DNA of 64,000 nucleotides from Lepidostoma basale (Eukaryota > Arthropoda > Insecta > Trichoptera > Lepidostomatidae): assembly GCA_022606425.2 (NCBI GenBank), contig JAHDVF020000431.1, positions 124,001 to 188,000 of the forward strand, in the 5' to 3' direction. The notes under the pieces were generated by a model. It had not been told where the DNA came from. It saw nothing but the letters and a program-made list of their open reading frames with translations, and ran no database searches. The position numbers were made by a program, and so were the translations under genes. Shown piece by piece: positions 53,423 to 63,717 of this stretch; position 1 is the first letter of the stretch, and each line of letters starts with the position of its first letter.

Positions 53423-54360
53423 TTCTAATTAACCATTACGACGTCTCTCCGAAAGGGGTAGGCAGAAGGAATGGACTACCACACTTTCCTCACCTGACAT
53501 ACTTCTCTCGCTTCCTCAGCAACCATACATCGTGTCATGCACGCACGTATATTATCCCGACTCCTTACGAGACCGATATTAAATATTTGATCAATTTGAT
53601 CGTGCCACCTCAGTCTTCCTTTATTTCTAGTTCCATTTACATCGTTATCATATTCTTATTGCCCATTCATTCTGCATTCATTCTTTCCATGTGTCCAAAC
53701 CACCTGAATAATCCTTTAATTTTTTTGTTCATAACACTTTCATTTTCACCGCATTCACTTCTTATATTTTCATTTGTCTAAGACGGTGGTTCCAAACATT
53801 TTGGTCCTGTGGACCCCTTTCTGAGTTTTTTTTATTCTGTGCAGACCCCCTACTTTCGTAATATTGTTTATTTTTTTTAACAAATTCACCCAAAAATTGT
53901 AACAAATTTTTATTTTTATGGAAATCACGTAATAAATTATAATGGATATTTAACGTTGGCGACCTTTTTTTCTTAGCTCATCAGCGACTTTTGGTTTGTA
54001 AGTTCGAAAAATTGAACATTCGATTTTCCCAAAGGGGCTAAAAAAAAAAGGTCGTCGCCGATTTCGACCGCCTGATTTTCGCGAATGAGCTAAAAAAAAA
54101 GATCGACAATGAAAATTATCCGCGGACCCCCTAACGTTGTTCAGGGACCCCCAAATCAAGTTGATTTTCCGCGGACCCCCTAAAAGATCTCAGGGACTCC
54201 TGGGGGTCCGTACTACGGACCACTTTGGGTACCACTGGTCTAAGAGATCTCGTTTTTACTGCATTATTTCTACTTTCATCCTTCTTTTGCCAGTTCTGTG
54301 ATTCTCTACTATACATAGGGGGTGGTACAAGAACACCATTATGCATTGCTATTTTAGCTT
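53423..54360 (-). mobile_element. LINE-B1 copy split by a hAT element
   Basis: Segment 53423-53783 carries the 3' end back to the NEN..ECGE-equivalent codons. Segment 54238-54360 continues with RRMC-SLR, NWQKKDESR and VHNGVL..PMYS-like sequence. When the 454 bp between are ignored the LINE is continuous, with one copy of GTCTAAGA. Confidence 0.85.
53784..54237. mobile_element. hAT-type non-autonomous element, 454 bp
   Basis: Ends are CGGTGGTTCC and GGTACCACTG. A perfect 8-bp duplication GTCTAAGA lies at 53776-53783 and 54238-54245. The internal plan (GACCCC runs, GCGACCTTTTTTTCTTAGCT and inverse copies) is shared with 23310-23754. Inserted in a LINE-B1 copy, hence younger than it. Confidence 0.88.
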
Positions 54361-54364
54361 TTTT

Positions 54365-54815
54365 GTTATATTATAACAAATTTAAAAGAATAAATATACA
54401 ACTCGAAATTGCAAATGTTTTTTTGCTACAAGCAACATCGTCCACCGAAAGCAAATAATACGAATTCGCTTAATCCGACGGCCGCCAACATATTTTAACT
54501 TTTTATAGCCCAGGAAGCGTTAATGAGGGGCGACCTCTACCTCGATTTCAAAAAGGAATAATCCTTTAATTCTTTGCATGAAAAATAAGCTAAAACATAT
54601 AAATTCGTATACAACACACTTGTTTAGACACATGCAACGTGAAAATACAAAATTTCCTACTAGATTGTTATAAAATAATTGAATTGATGTAAGGAGGTAT
54701 AACAGAGAATGTGAAGAAAACGAGCATAACTTTTGGTGGCGTTACAAATGTGGAAATAACATTCAAATATAAATATTATATTTCTAAAATTATCTTCTTA
54801 ATATTACATTCTTCT
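54365..54815. other. AT-rich DNA, no gene recognised
   Basis: 54440-54560 has slightly more GC. No coding or repeat signal. Confidence 0.4.
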
Positions 54816-54819
54816 TTCA

Positions 54820-55190
54820 TCCCATCATGATGCATGGAATAGAGGTTAGAGCCGATACAAATAGAACTAAGAACCTTCTTAGAGTAGCAGAAATGCGAAC
54901 CCTACGCTCCATCGCAGGCAAAACCCTCAGAGATCGGATCAGAAATGAAACGATAAGATCTCTCTGTGTGATTTTGAGGACATAGTGAGATGGGAAAGAA
55001 GCTAAGGAGAGACCACGTGGACCGCATGGAGAATACAAGATTTGCAAAAATTGTTAAAGGTGAAATCCAAGCAGAAAGAGATTACCAGGAAGGCCGCCAA
55101 AGAGATGGAAAGATGGCTGGACATCATCATCCCAGGACAGCCCACCGTCACAAACAGGTCATACGACCCAGAGAGAGAGAAAAATAAAAG
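54820..55190 (+). mobile_element. LINE-D relic
   Basis: It encodes MMHGIEVRADTNRTKNLLRV, AEMRTLRSIAGKTLRDRIRN, an EDIVRW stretch, then AKIVKGE- and PPKRWKDGW-like segments in shifted frames, ending RPRERE-K. It is the clearest LINE-D copy, but palm and endonuclease are missing. Confidence 0.8.
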
Positions 55191-55427
55191 AAAAAGATAT
55201 TTCTAGCATGAAAATATATTTTAAGAATCAAAACTATTCGCTTAAACATTAGAATTTATTGAAGTAACTTCTTCTGCTTCTAGTGTCATAGCAGGTTTCC
55301 GTGACTTAACTATTATATATGTTGAGTCAGAAGATTTGAGGCTTTGAAGATCTGCCCTTTGAAGCTTTAAAGGGCTCCCCTGGACTATGAACATTGGCAT
55401 TTCAGATTACCATTCATTTCTCTATAT

Positions 55428-55619
55428 CTGACGTTCTCAATTTTTTGGCAACGGAACCCTTTTAAAACTGTAAATATTTTACAGAGCCCTAAAATAAGTA
55501 AAAACTGATTTTATAATGAATTATAATATTTAAATATAATTATTTTATGAAAATATGATCTTATTATAGAGTGGGCTCCACACTTTGTGCACAGTGTGAG
55601 CACACTTTGAGAACCGCTG
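55428..55619. mobile_element. hAT-type MITE, 192 bp
   Basis: The right end reads TTTGAGAACCGCTG, so the terminus is CAGCGGTTCTCAAA. The left end CTGACGTTCTCAATTTTT is a diverged match. Flanks CTCTATAT (55420-55427) and CTCTACAT (55620-55627) form an 8-bp duplication with one mismatch. Confidence 0.65.
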
Positions 55620-55909
55620 CTCTACATACAAATTTCCTGGGAAAGGATAATCAGAGTGGTTTCCCGTCGCTTTTCTAAACAAATGATATTGATTTATCTT
55701 AAAACGTTGTTTTGCTGAATATGAAATATAATCTAGGTGAATTAAAAGAGGCCAAGAAGGATATTAACCTCTACGCTAGTGAGATTCTGCCAACATAATT
55801 TTATCTAAGAAGTGATTTATTTTTTTCTTCCATGCATAATTTCGTTCATGGTTAAAATATATTATTAAAAAAAACGATACGTACCAATAAACGTCAATTT
55901 AATCTAGTT

Positions 55910-56015
55910 CATCTTCTTTCGTCTTCCTTTTCACGACTACAATCATGGGGATTGGTTCGCACTCGTTCTCTCCATTCAATCCTGTCTCCGACCAGTGTTT
56001 TCTTTTCTGCGTAAT
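55910..56015 (-). mobile_element. Possible retroelement tail fragment
   Basis: The minus strand reads KKTLVGDRIEWRERVRTNPH and DCSREKEDERR, resembling the basic C-terminal end of RTE-like reverse transcriptases. Only about 30 codons remain, so the call is weak. Confidence 0.35.
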
Positions 56016-56227
56016 TGCCTAACTGCATAGCCAAATAAAATCGTTTACCACTTGAACTGGGTGAAAGAAAGATATCTGAAAGATTGATTTTAATACACGA
56101 AATAAAATAAATTCATTGTTAACGTTTCGGAAGATTGCTTATAAAATATACCATGGAATATAGTTATAAGTAAGAAATTCGTATCATTCCTAATTCTTAA
56201 TATTGAAATACACAACGTTTTTTTACC

Positions 56228-56345
56228 TTTCTTCTTCTTTTTTTGTAAAAGATCTTGCGAACTGTGGCTCGGAAATCATGTCTTCTGGGATTATGAGGTC
56301 CAACTGTCCCTCCATCTTTTAGGTGGTCTTCAGATTATACGGTGT
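56228..56345 (-). mobile_element. LINE-D 3' fragment
   Basis: The minus strand reads PPKRWRDSWTS, stop, SQKT..PSHSSQDLLQ, with an AAG-rich end at 56228-56245. This is equivalent to the last third of the copy at 12168. Confidence 0.65.
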
Positions 56346-56349
56346 CCTG

Positions 56350-56700
56350 AATTTTCTTACCTTCGTATTTAAAAATTATAAAATCATATTGTTTACCTGT
56401 AATGCAGAAAAAAAACTTATTTCTTAATTCGTAAAGATAGTAAAAGACCATAAAACTTATTTTTTGTTTAAAATATTTTTTTAAATGTTGAAAAAATAAT
56501 AAACATTCATTTCATAGAACAAGGACTATAAAATAAAGTCAAAAGGTATGTGATTTAATTAATGTTATTCTGACTGCATTTTTTGCATCGTTAACGTATA
56601 ATTGCAATTAGTACAGTAAACTAATGAATATAAAAATAAAAATAAATCTATTATTTAGTTAATCAAATGATTATACTGAAATCTCTTGATGGAAGTTCAT
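56350..56700. other. Very AT-rich DNA, no gene recognised
   Basis: Nothing recognised. Confidence 0.4.
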
Positions 56701-56703
56701 TTT

Positions 56704-56887
56704 AAATAATAATTAAATAAAACGATGTTTTTTAACTACTTCCACTTTTGGCTTTACTTCGACAGCGACCGGTTTTGCCAGGCTCGCTGGTATCGACAGA
56801 CCAAGCCTGGCGAAACCGGTCCTTGTCGAAATCAATACAAAAGTGGAAGTTGTTAAAAAAAACATCGTTTTATTTAATTATTATTTA
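56704..56887. repeat. P3 foldback element, well preserved
   Basis: The arms share AATAATTAAATAAAACGATG, ACTTCCACTTTTG and GACAGCGACCGGTTTTGCCA-type blocks. Minus 56767-56799: CTGTCGA, T, CCAG/CTGG hairpin, AAAA, CCGG, TC. The right arm has GAAA, CCGG, TC with a lost first block. Confidence 0.75.
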
Positions 56888-56924
56888 ATATTTAGTTGAA
56901 ATCCAGAATTCGTTGGGCCTCTGA

Positions 56925-57120
56925 CTGGTTTTGGCAGCTTGCTGCCATCTTCTGGTGATAACCACCAAAATCAGCAGGACCGCCACCACCAGCCAGACCA
57001 CCACCAGAAGAAGGCAGAGAGTTACCTAATTCGGTCGAAGACACAAACATTAGCGGATTTTAACATTTAAGAAAGATTTTTTTTTCGTTATTTACAATGA
57101 ACTTTTACCATGAAATTTTA
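56925..57120. repeat. P2-type foldback fragment
   Basis: CTGGTTTTGGCAGCTTGCTG and CAGAAGAAGGCAGAGAGTTA mark the two arms, around an odd CCACCA-rich centre (56960-57010). It directly follows the P3 element. Confidence 0.55.
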
Positions 57121-57150
57121 AATAGCAAAATTAAACAGTAAATTAACTAT

Positions 57151-57379
57151 TTATTATTATTATTATTATTATGATTATTTTGTTGAATTGCTCTTAACAT
57201 CATTACAGGGCGAGCCAATTCGATGTAAATGGTATAGCTATCATATTGATGCTATCATACTGGTAGCTGATCACCATATCGTATTTTACAACAGCGCAAA
57301 GACAGTGTGACAATCTTACTGCCATCCCCAGGAATCGAACCTAGGTCCTTTGTGGCACCACTCGGCCACGAATGTCGTT
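57151..57379 (-). mobile_element. tRNA-derived SINE, tail type T2
   Basis: The minus-strand head carries the A box near 57365 and B box GGTTCGATTCC near 57335. The T2 hairpin module lies around 57193-57232 and an (AAT)n tail at 57151-57173. It has a small internal duplication at 57238-57265. Confidence 0.8.
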
Positions 57380-57418
57380 TCTACTTGTTAAATTATTAAT
57401 TAAATGGTGATTATATTT

Positions 57419-57832
57419 GAGGCCGCCAGGGCAAGAGTGGTCTTACCCCAAATTTAGACAATGGAGATAAATGCGATTGAAAATTTGACGTTTTTCCCCA
57501 TTTTTTTTAAAACTATATGGGTTAGGGTCTTCTTTAGTGATAAACCTTGTTTGTTTGGTGAATGTCTTTAGAATAGTATTTTGAAATATTGGGAAATATA
57601 AAGTTTAAGGATATTTTTTGATGGTTACTTATAAAATACCACATTTGACTCCACATATTTTGATTTTTTGTCAGAGCAAAAGAAGTATTTATGGCGATAT
57701 CTATGTTTCCACTTGGAAATGGTGGTTAGATTAATTGTTCTTTTATAGTAGGTCACAAATAGGTGTGGGTTAGACCAGTAACTCAATTTTTCAAAAAAAT
57801 GTTGGTTGGACCACTCTTGTCCTAGTGGCCTC
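57419..57832. mobile_element. Unassigned TIR element, 414 bp
   Basis: Inverted ends of 24 bp lie at 57419-57442 and 57809-57832, with CAAGAGTGGTC identical and about 4 differences outside it. ATTT occurs just outside both ends (57415-57418 and 57833-57836), a possible 4-bp duplication. The interior is unique and non-coding. The superfamily is not clear from the ends. Confidence 0.65.
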
Positions 57833-57845
57833 ATTTATAATATGT

Positions 57846-57945
57846 AAAGCATCTAAGAGATCCTATTTCTACTTCATTTATTCTACTTTCATCCACTTTT
57901 GTCAGTTCCATACTTCACTTCCAACGTTCCATACGTAAGGGGTGG
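57846..57945 (-). mobile_element. LINE-B1 internal fragment
   Basis: GCATCTAAGAGATCCTATTT to CGTTCCATACGTAAGGGGTG is the inverted YGSE..NW.K.DES.INAVEMRSL segment. It lacks the 3' end. Confidence 0.65.
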
Positions 57946-57949
57946 ATGT

Positions 57950-58430
57950 ATATGGTATATAGATGTTTGTATAAAGCCCGTGACCCGCTCTGTAAACTCA
58001 CCTTTTAAATACCCTATTGAAACTTAAATTTCACACACTCGACATAATCCGGCAGGATTGCGGAAGTATCAAGATTCAGCTTCTAATTTTCAACAAAATC
58101 GCCAATGTTTACCATTTTCCCGAGTTTCTGTTTGGACACACAAGCAAACAAATAAGCCCCTAAGATCAAACGGACATCTCTCACTATACAAAGGTAAAAT
58201 ACATACGTACACATTGTCAAGTTTTTCCTCGATACTTATAATTTAAATTAGAGATCAGAAACCATATTCTTAATTATAAGTTAATCAGCGCTCATCATAT
58301 ACATATTTTTATTGTTGTTATGTATTGCATTTTACAGCATTTTAAAAGGACGTATATCCCAACAGGGTATTCGAGTCTTCTAGCCACTCAAGAACAAATA
58401 TTTTAACTATGGTAATTATATCGTTGTAAT
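57950..58430. other. Unique DNA, no gene recognised
   Basis: The open stretch 58058-58246 (62 codons) has no recognised motif. Confidence 0.3.
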
Positions 58431-58436
58431 TATATA

Positions 58437-58650
58437 GTCGATCTTCGTGGCAGAGTGGTAAGAGCTCTGACTTCTATACCGAAGGTCTCTGGTCCGATTC
58501 CCGGCGATCGCAGTGTGATTGTCACACTGTCTTTGGTCTGGTGTAGAGTTCTCGTGACAATAAAATGGCGGTAGATTGACTACCTATCACATGTCATAAT
58601 AATCATTGTATACAGTAATTGGGTTCAAACGACCTGTTTTATACAAGAAA
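58437..58650 (+). mobile_element. tRNA-derived SINE, tail type T1
   Basis: A box (TGGCAGAGTGG) near 58449 and a B box with one change (GGTCCGATTCC). The T1 tail has TTGTATACA (58606-58614) against TTTATACAA (one mismatch). A LINE-A fragment follows about 85 bp downstream. Confidence 0.82.
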
Positions 58651-58732
58651 AAAAAAGTACATTGACCAATATCAAAATATTATATGTGTTATTGTTATTA
58701 AGAATTATCTGGTAATATCATTGATTAAAAGC

Positions 58733-58998
58733 TGTTGTCGAGTGTGAAAGTTATAAAAGTGTCATATTTGGGTTATGTGATAAGGGGAGAAAAATACCAC
58801 CTCTTTCGACTGATATTAATGAGTAAAGCAGAGGGACGTCGGGGAGTTGGTAGAAGGCAATTTGTCCTGGCTGCGAAACATAAAATATTGGACAAGAATG
58901 ACCAGAGTCCAGAACCTGTTCCAAGTGGCGCAGGACAGAGATGCCTTTACTGCAGTGATGGGGGGGACCTGACAAGGCACCGGAAGAAGAAGATGAAG
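58733..58998 (+). mobile_element. LINE-A 3' fragment
   Basis: It is open from 58735: VKVIKVSYLGYVIRGEKYHL, FRLILMSKAEGRRGVGRRQ, then a frameshift into KILDKNDQSPEPVPSGAGQR. It ends CGGAAGAAGAAGATGAAG. Confidence 0.78.
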
Positions 58999-58999
58999 A

Positions 59000-59495
59000 T
59001 TATTGATTCACTTACTCATAATAATTATGCGTGTTCGTAAATTAAAATTTAATTTAGTACATCTGTAAACAAGTACTTGTTTTTGGGGTATTTTGTGTTA
59101 CAAAATACGCGATGTAAACCTACTTATTTATGTTTCTTACAACATCCCTCTATGCGGCTAAAAGTTTGCGTGTATGTGTAAATATTTAATAAAACGTACA
59201 TGCTTCTTGGCTCGTACTTCCTACGCTGTTTCCGTAGGTTACCTAAAGTCAGTACGTACGTACGTTTAAGTATGTACATGTGGTGCGATTTTCGAAAACT
59301 GCTTACTTAATACAAAACAAATAATATTGAAAAAATATACGTATTAAGTGATCATTGATTCATACATACTCGTACATAATAAAAAACAAAATTCCGTCAT
59401 TATTAATTCTGGAAATCTTGAACTTCTAAAATTTTTTTTTTTAATAATTAATAGGTTTGAGACGTTAACACTGTGAAATTCCTTTTTTTATATTG
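59000..59495. other. AT-rich DNA, no gene recognised
   Basis: A run of ACGTACGTACG lies at 59253-59264. Nothing else recognised. Confidence 0.4.
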
Positions 59496-59499
59496 ATAT

Positions 59500-60230
59500 C
59501 CATACAGCGAGTCATACACGCACGTTGATTCTTCCGACTTCTAACATGACCAACCTTTAAAATTGGATTAATCGGGCCATGCCATATTTTTCCTTGGTCT
59601 GCCTCGACTCCGTACTCCATTAACATCATTAACGTATACTTTCTTAACCTTTTTTTCTCCATCTATGCGCTCCATATGTCCCAACCAACACAGCGATCCT
59701 TTCATAATTTTGTTCATAATACCTTATTCCGCTCTACATTCCTTTCTTATATCAGCATTTGAGATTCAGTCGTATATCGTTCTACCACACATACGTCTTA
59801 GGGACCTCATCTCTACCGCATTTATTCTACTCTCATCCTTCTTCTGCTAGCTCCATGCTTCGTTTCCATACATTAGGGTTGGGACCAGAAATCTATTGTG
59901 AACGACCGTCATTGATAAATTATTGTTTTCAATAACTATTTTTAAAGCTCCATTCACTTTGTTACCCGCACCAACCCTTCTTTCAACGTCACTATCCGTT
60001 TGGCCATCCGCTGTGAACATGCTACCTAAATACACAAATTCACTTACCTGCTCCAAATTCTCTTCGTTCACACTTTGTTGCAAACTGTCATTTGCTCTTC
60101 CCTTTCAAAAACCATCACCTTTGACTTTCTGACATTCATCATTCAATCATTGGACTTGCATACCTCATATATTCTCGACACTTAGACTTGTAATTCGTCC
60201 GCACTATCCGCAACGAGAACGGCATCATAC
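59500..60230 (-). mobile_element. LINE-B2 copy, longest upstream reach, no 3' end
   Basis: From the 5' side (60230) the minus strand covers DAVLVADSADELQV (just after YADD), MMNVRKSKVM, VNEENLEQVSEFVYLGSMFT, RRVGAGNKVNGALKIV, LMYGNEAWS, RSLRRMCGRTIYD and HGPINPILKVGHVRSRKNQR. The last 90 bp or so, including the hairpin and tail, are missing at 59500. Frames are broken at several points. Confidence 0.82.
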
Positions 60231-60234
60231 ATAA

Positions 60235-60690
60235 CAAAAAAATATATATCTGAATGTCTCATTTCTACTATTTCCATATTTTCCTTGTCACCGAAGCTGA
60301 ATAAATGCTAAAATATACTTATTGGTCTGTAGCAAAAAAAATCCTCCCATCTTTATCGCGGTAAGTACGTAATACCAGAACAAAGAGAAAAATATTTTTA
60401 ATAAAATCATATTATAACCTAAGCTTTGCATAATAAGGAAGCGAAACAATATGGCAAACAAAGCCAAAAAAATGTGAACTTTTTTTTGTAATAAGAGGTT
60501 TTGCTATCACTGAATAAAAGTAGTATTTGAAGAAAAAAAAACAATATTTGTAAAACAAAATATTACATTCAAAGTGATTAGATATATCAATGAAAACTGT
60601 TTGATTTCTTTGTCATTTGTTTTCGTTTTTTATCGTAAATTCTACACTACCGAACGATATCCTCTATTTCGCAAGTTTTTCTTATGTTTG
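60235..60690. other. Very AT-rich DNA, no gene recognised
   Basis: Nothing recognised. Confidence 0.4.
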
Positions 60691-61145
60691 CGAAAGATTG
60701 TTGTTAATTAAAATTTATAAGAATTAATTGTATCTCAATAGAGACGAAGATGTAAATTGTTTTCTGGGAACAGAACATGGTGGCCGAGGCGCTTACAGAC
60801 CCTTCTTACGGCCACCACGTCTGACAAATTTTTGGAAGATGTATATATGCTAGAATGCTGCACTTATCTTTACATTTTTTAGTTCACTCTACACTAGCGG
60901 CATCTATTAAGATTGGGAAGCACTAAGCTAAGAAGGGCGGAATGGGGTATGTTGTTAAACATAAAGCGATCGCTCAACCCAACCAATGACGGGCCATAAG
61001 TCCTGTAAGCGCCTCGGCCACCTTATTCTGTTCCCAGAAAACAATTGACATCTTCGTCTCTATTGAGATACAATTAATCCTTATAAAAAAACAATTTATC
61101 CGCAATGGGTAAAATCCAGTATTTGTCTACAAGAATTTATATATA
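60690..61145. repeat. P9 foldback element, fullest copy
   Basis: The left arm from TTATAAGAATTAATTGTATC to GGTGGCCGAGGCGCTTACAG is matched inversely by 61006-61085. The right arm also keeps CATTCCGCCCTTCTTAGC and GCGATCGCT segments that the left arm has partly lost. The right flank TATCCGCAATGGGTAAAATC is shared with 48780-49150. It has no hammerhead blocks and no frame. Confidence 0.8.
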
Positions 61146-61149
61146 ATAC

Positions 61150-62845
61150 ATTCAAATTTTATTTTCAGGAGTTCGAGTTTTTTTGATAACAGTAAATATT
61201 TAAATCAATGATATTACAATTTATTTCATAATATCCAATATAAGCCGATAATTGCTCATCGTGAAGAAGGAATCTGGTCGTGTCAAGGCTTGAATCCAAG
61301 TCCCCTAAATCAGGAGCCATCATTATGTATTTAGACCCCCACTCGGTCAATGAACAAAAATACACATTTTTTTTAATTATGTATCTTTAGTTTAATTTAA
61401 CAAAATATTCTTATAATTAGCATGGAATATTTTAATTATGTATTTAATATTTTAAGTATCAAATTATTTTCGCAATGTCATATGTAGAGAATTTATTGTG
61501 TTCAATGGGCGAATAATATTTCTTCTCAGGTGTCAAACTTCTGATACTGCTCTAGTAAGGTAAAACAATACTGTTCTAAAAATAATGTAACATAAAAACA
61601 AATCTGTGGTTTTATTTAATATGAAATACATAGATATTTCGGAATTCACTGAAATGTTATAATTGAATTGTATGACATATTTCTCAAAACAAACATTTTG
61701 ATTAAATAACTGTAGAAACAGAAATATCTACCATAACATTTAAATTTATATGGAGTATAATATTATCATTGTTCAAGCAACAGTGAAAACAATGAACATA
61801 TTGATAATGTTTTTTTTAGAGAACCTTTTTTCTAGATGCGACATTTTCTCTACATATCTGAAATTTTCTGGAAATTAATTTTCTTTATGCTTATTGCTTT
61901 GACAATAACTGCATTTCATGAATACTTCTTACCTAGCTATTAAATACTACCGGTTTACCCTTAACGCGTGAAACTCCCTGTTTATTTTAATAAACAAAAT
62001 ATTTTTAATTTGTTAATGAGATAATTGAAATCTAGATTAAATTCGCTATTTAAATATAAACAAAATTAGAGGCAGTTCGTTGTTCTTCTTTAATTCAAAA
62101 AACTTTCAAAATACTTTCAATATCAAAGTCACGGTGTATTTGCGGGATTAATTTAATGACATGGTCTAGAATTCGATTTTCGGCTGAATTTTCTCTCCAA
62201 TTTACTTTATTGTTTGTATGCTCAACTTTTGAGTGCTTAATTTAAATAAAAAATAATTATCGTCAGACGAAGAAGCTATTAAAAACAATTTAATTTAAAA
62301 ATAAAAACTTTGATAAATATTTACATAAATCACTGTGTTTCCAACTTATTGGTTTATTTTTCTTTATATGTTTTGAAGTAATTATACCTTTGAGACAAGC
62401 CGTTTATTTACAAAAAAAAATCTTGCTTATTCAATGTTGGATTCATTTTGATTATAATAAAAAATAATTATGTAAACATGTTATTTCCCAAAATAAACTT
62501 TTTGAAATGAGACACTTTTGTTATTAGCCTATGCAAATGGATTAAAATGTTTTACAACTTAATTCAAGTATTAATGAACGAAGTTTGGGAAATCAAGGAA
62601 AATCAATAAAATCTGTCAAGGCCAATCATATCAAATTATCGACTTATTCCATTTTAAGGCAACGATTGACGTGCGTACCTTACTCAAGATTTGACTTTTA
62701 CTATGGAAATAAATCAAAGTAGTAAAGTATCAAATTTTATCTTATCTATCTTTATAATTTTCTAAAAAAAGTTTTCTAGCTAAAATATGACAGATGACTA
62801 AACATGATTGCAATTGAATTTCTAAAATGTTTTTTTAATCATGGG
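61150..62845. other. Very AT-rich DNA, no gene recognised
   Basis: An open stretch on the minus strand at 61165-61365 has no recognised motif. A P1-like outer segment lies at 61748-61790. No other repeat was seen. Confidence 0.4.
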
Positions 62846-62849
62846 GTTA

Positions 62850-63045
62850 TTGTAAGAAAATCATGGCATGACTAAATTAATCAAACACCAATGGGCAGCC
62901 ACATTATAGGAAAAATCGACGAGCGTGCATATTAAGATGTATGAATGAAGAGGAATCTCAAGAGATATGTCAGGATAGAGCAGTTTAGCGGTCCATACTC
63001 TCTGCCAATGCCACCGGGAAAACGACGTGATGGATTGTTATAAAA
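62850..63045 (+). mobile_element. LINE-B 3' fragment, diverged
   Basis: It encodes a VRKSWHD.INQTP-like start, a GKIDERAC-like stretch, CMNEEESQEICQDRAV-like coding and CGGTCCATACTCTCTGCC, ending in CGACGTGATGGATTG. B2-like, with decayed hairpin and tail. Confidence 0.65.
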
Positions 63046-63049
63046 TCAT

Positions 63050-63715
63050 ATATTTTATATCTAATTTGAAACTAAGCTTTCCAAAGCATACATATAAGGC
63101 ATTTGAAACATTCTACAAAAATGTTTATGTGTTAAAAGTTATAATGGCAAAATAAGATTAATTAATAATGCAATTTATTAAATAATAATTAAAATGTTTT
63201 ATTGAATTGTGTACAACTCAATTATAGAAAAAAGGTATATTTATATATTTATTATCAATGAAAAAATATGCAATAATTAAATAAATTGTAAGGCTATTTT
63301 CAATACGCGAATGATCGGAAATGGACCATTGCTCGTTCAATTAATCAATTGGCACTCGATAAACCTTTGGTGACCAACCAACCAATCACCGGAATTTGAT
63401 TCAGTCAATTAATACGCAAACAGTTTTGATGAAAGCTTCGTTTTTAATTTAAAAAGCAATCGAAAGTGCATTATATCTGAGCGGCTTAGTCAATACTATC
63501 ACGACTGCATCGCTGGTATTTTTATTCTGTCATAAAATAATCTGTAACTATCATGTATAGTACATATAGTAATTCATATTTATGAAAATATCATTTTTAC
63601 TAGAAAGTTTTTAAGAAATACTTTTCTGGCAAAACGACTTATTTTACTGTACAGTGCCTACCCTATACAAGAACTTCTGTATTTTTTTGAATTAGTAACA
63701 TTATTTAATGTAAAT
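63050..63715. other. AT-rich DNA, no gene recognised
   Basis: 63290-63530 is unique. No coding or repeat signal. Confidence 0.35.
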
Positions 63716-63717
63716 TT

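Noticed and set aside
6815..56822. The foldbacks as rho-independent terminators
   Set aside because: The hairpins are long, AT-rich and embedded in a eukaryotic repeat landscape. The CTGANGA...GAAA blocks fit better with a ribozyme fold.
58058..58246. A small gene
   Set aside because: A 62-codon frame without recognisable motif in unique DNA. Chance is sufficient.
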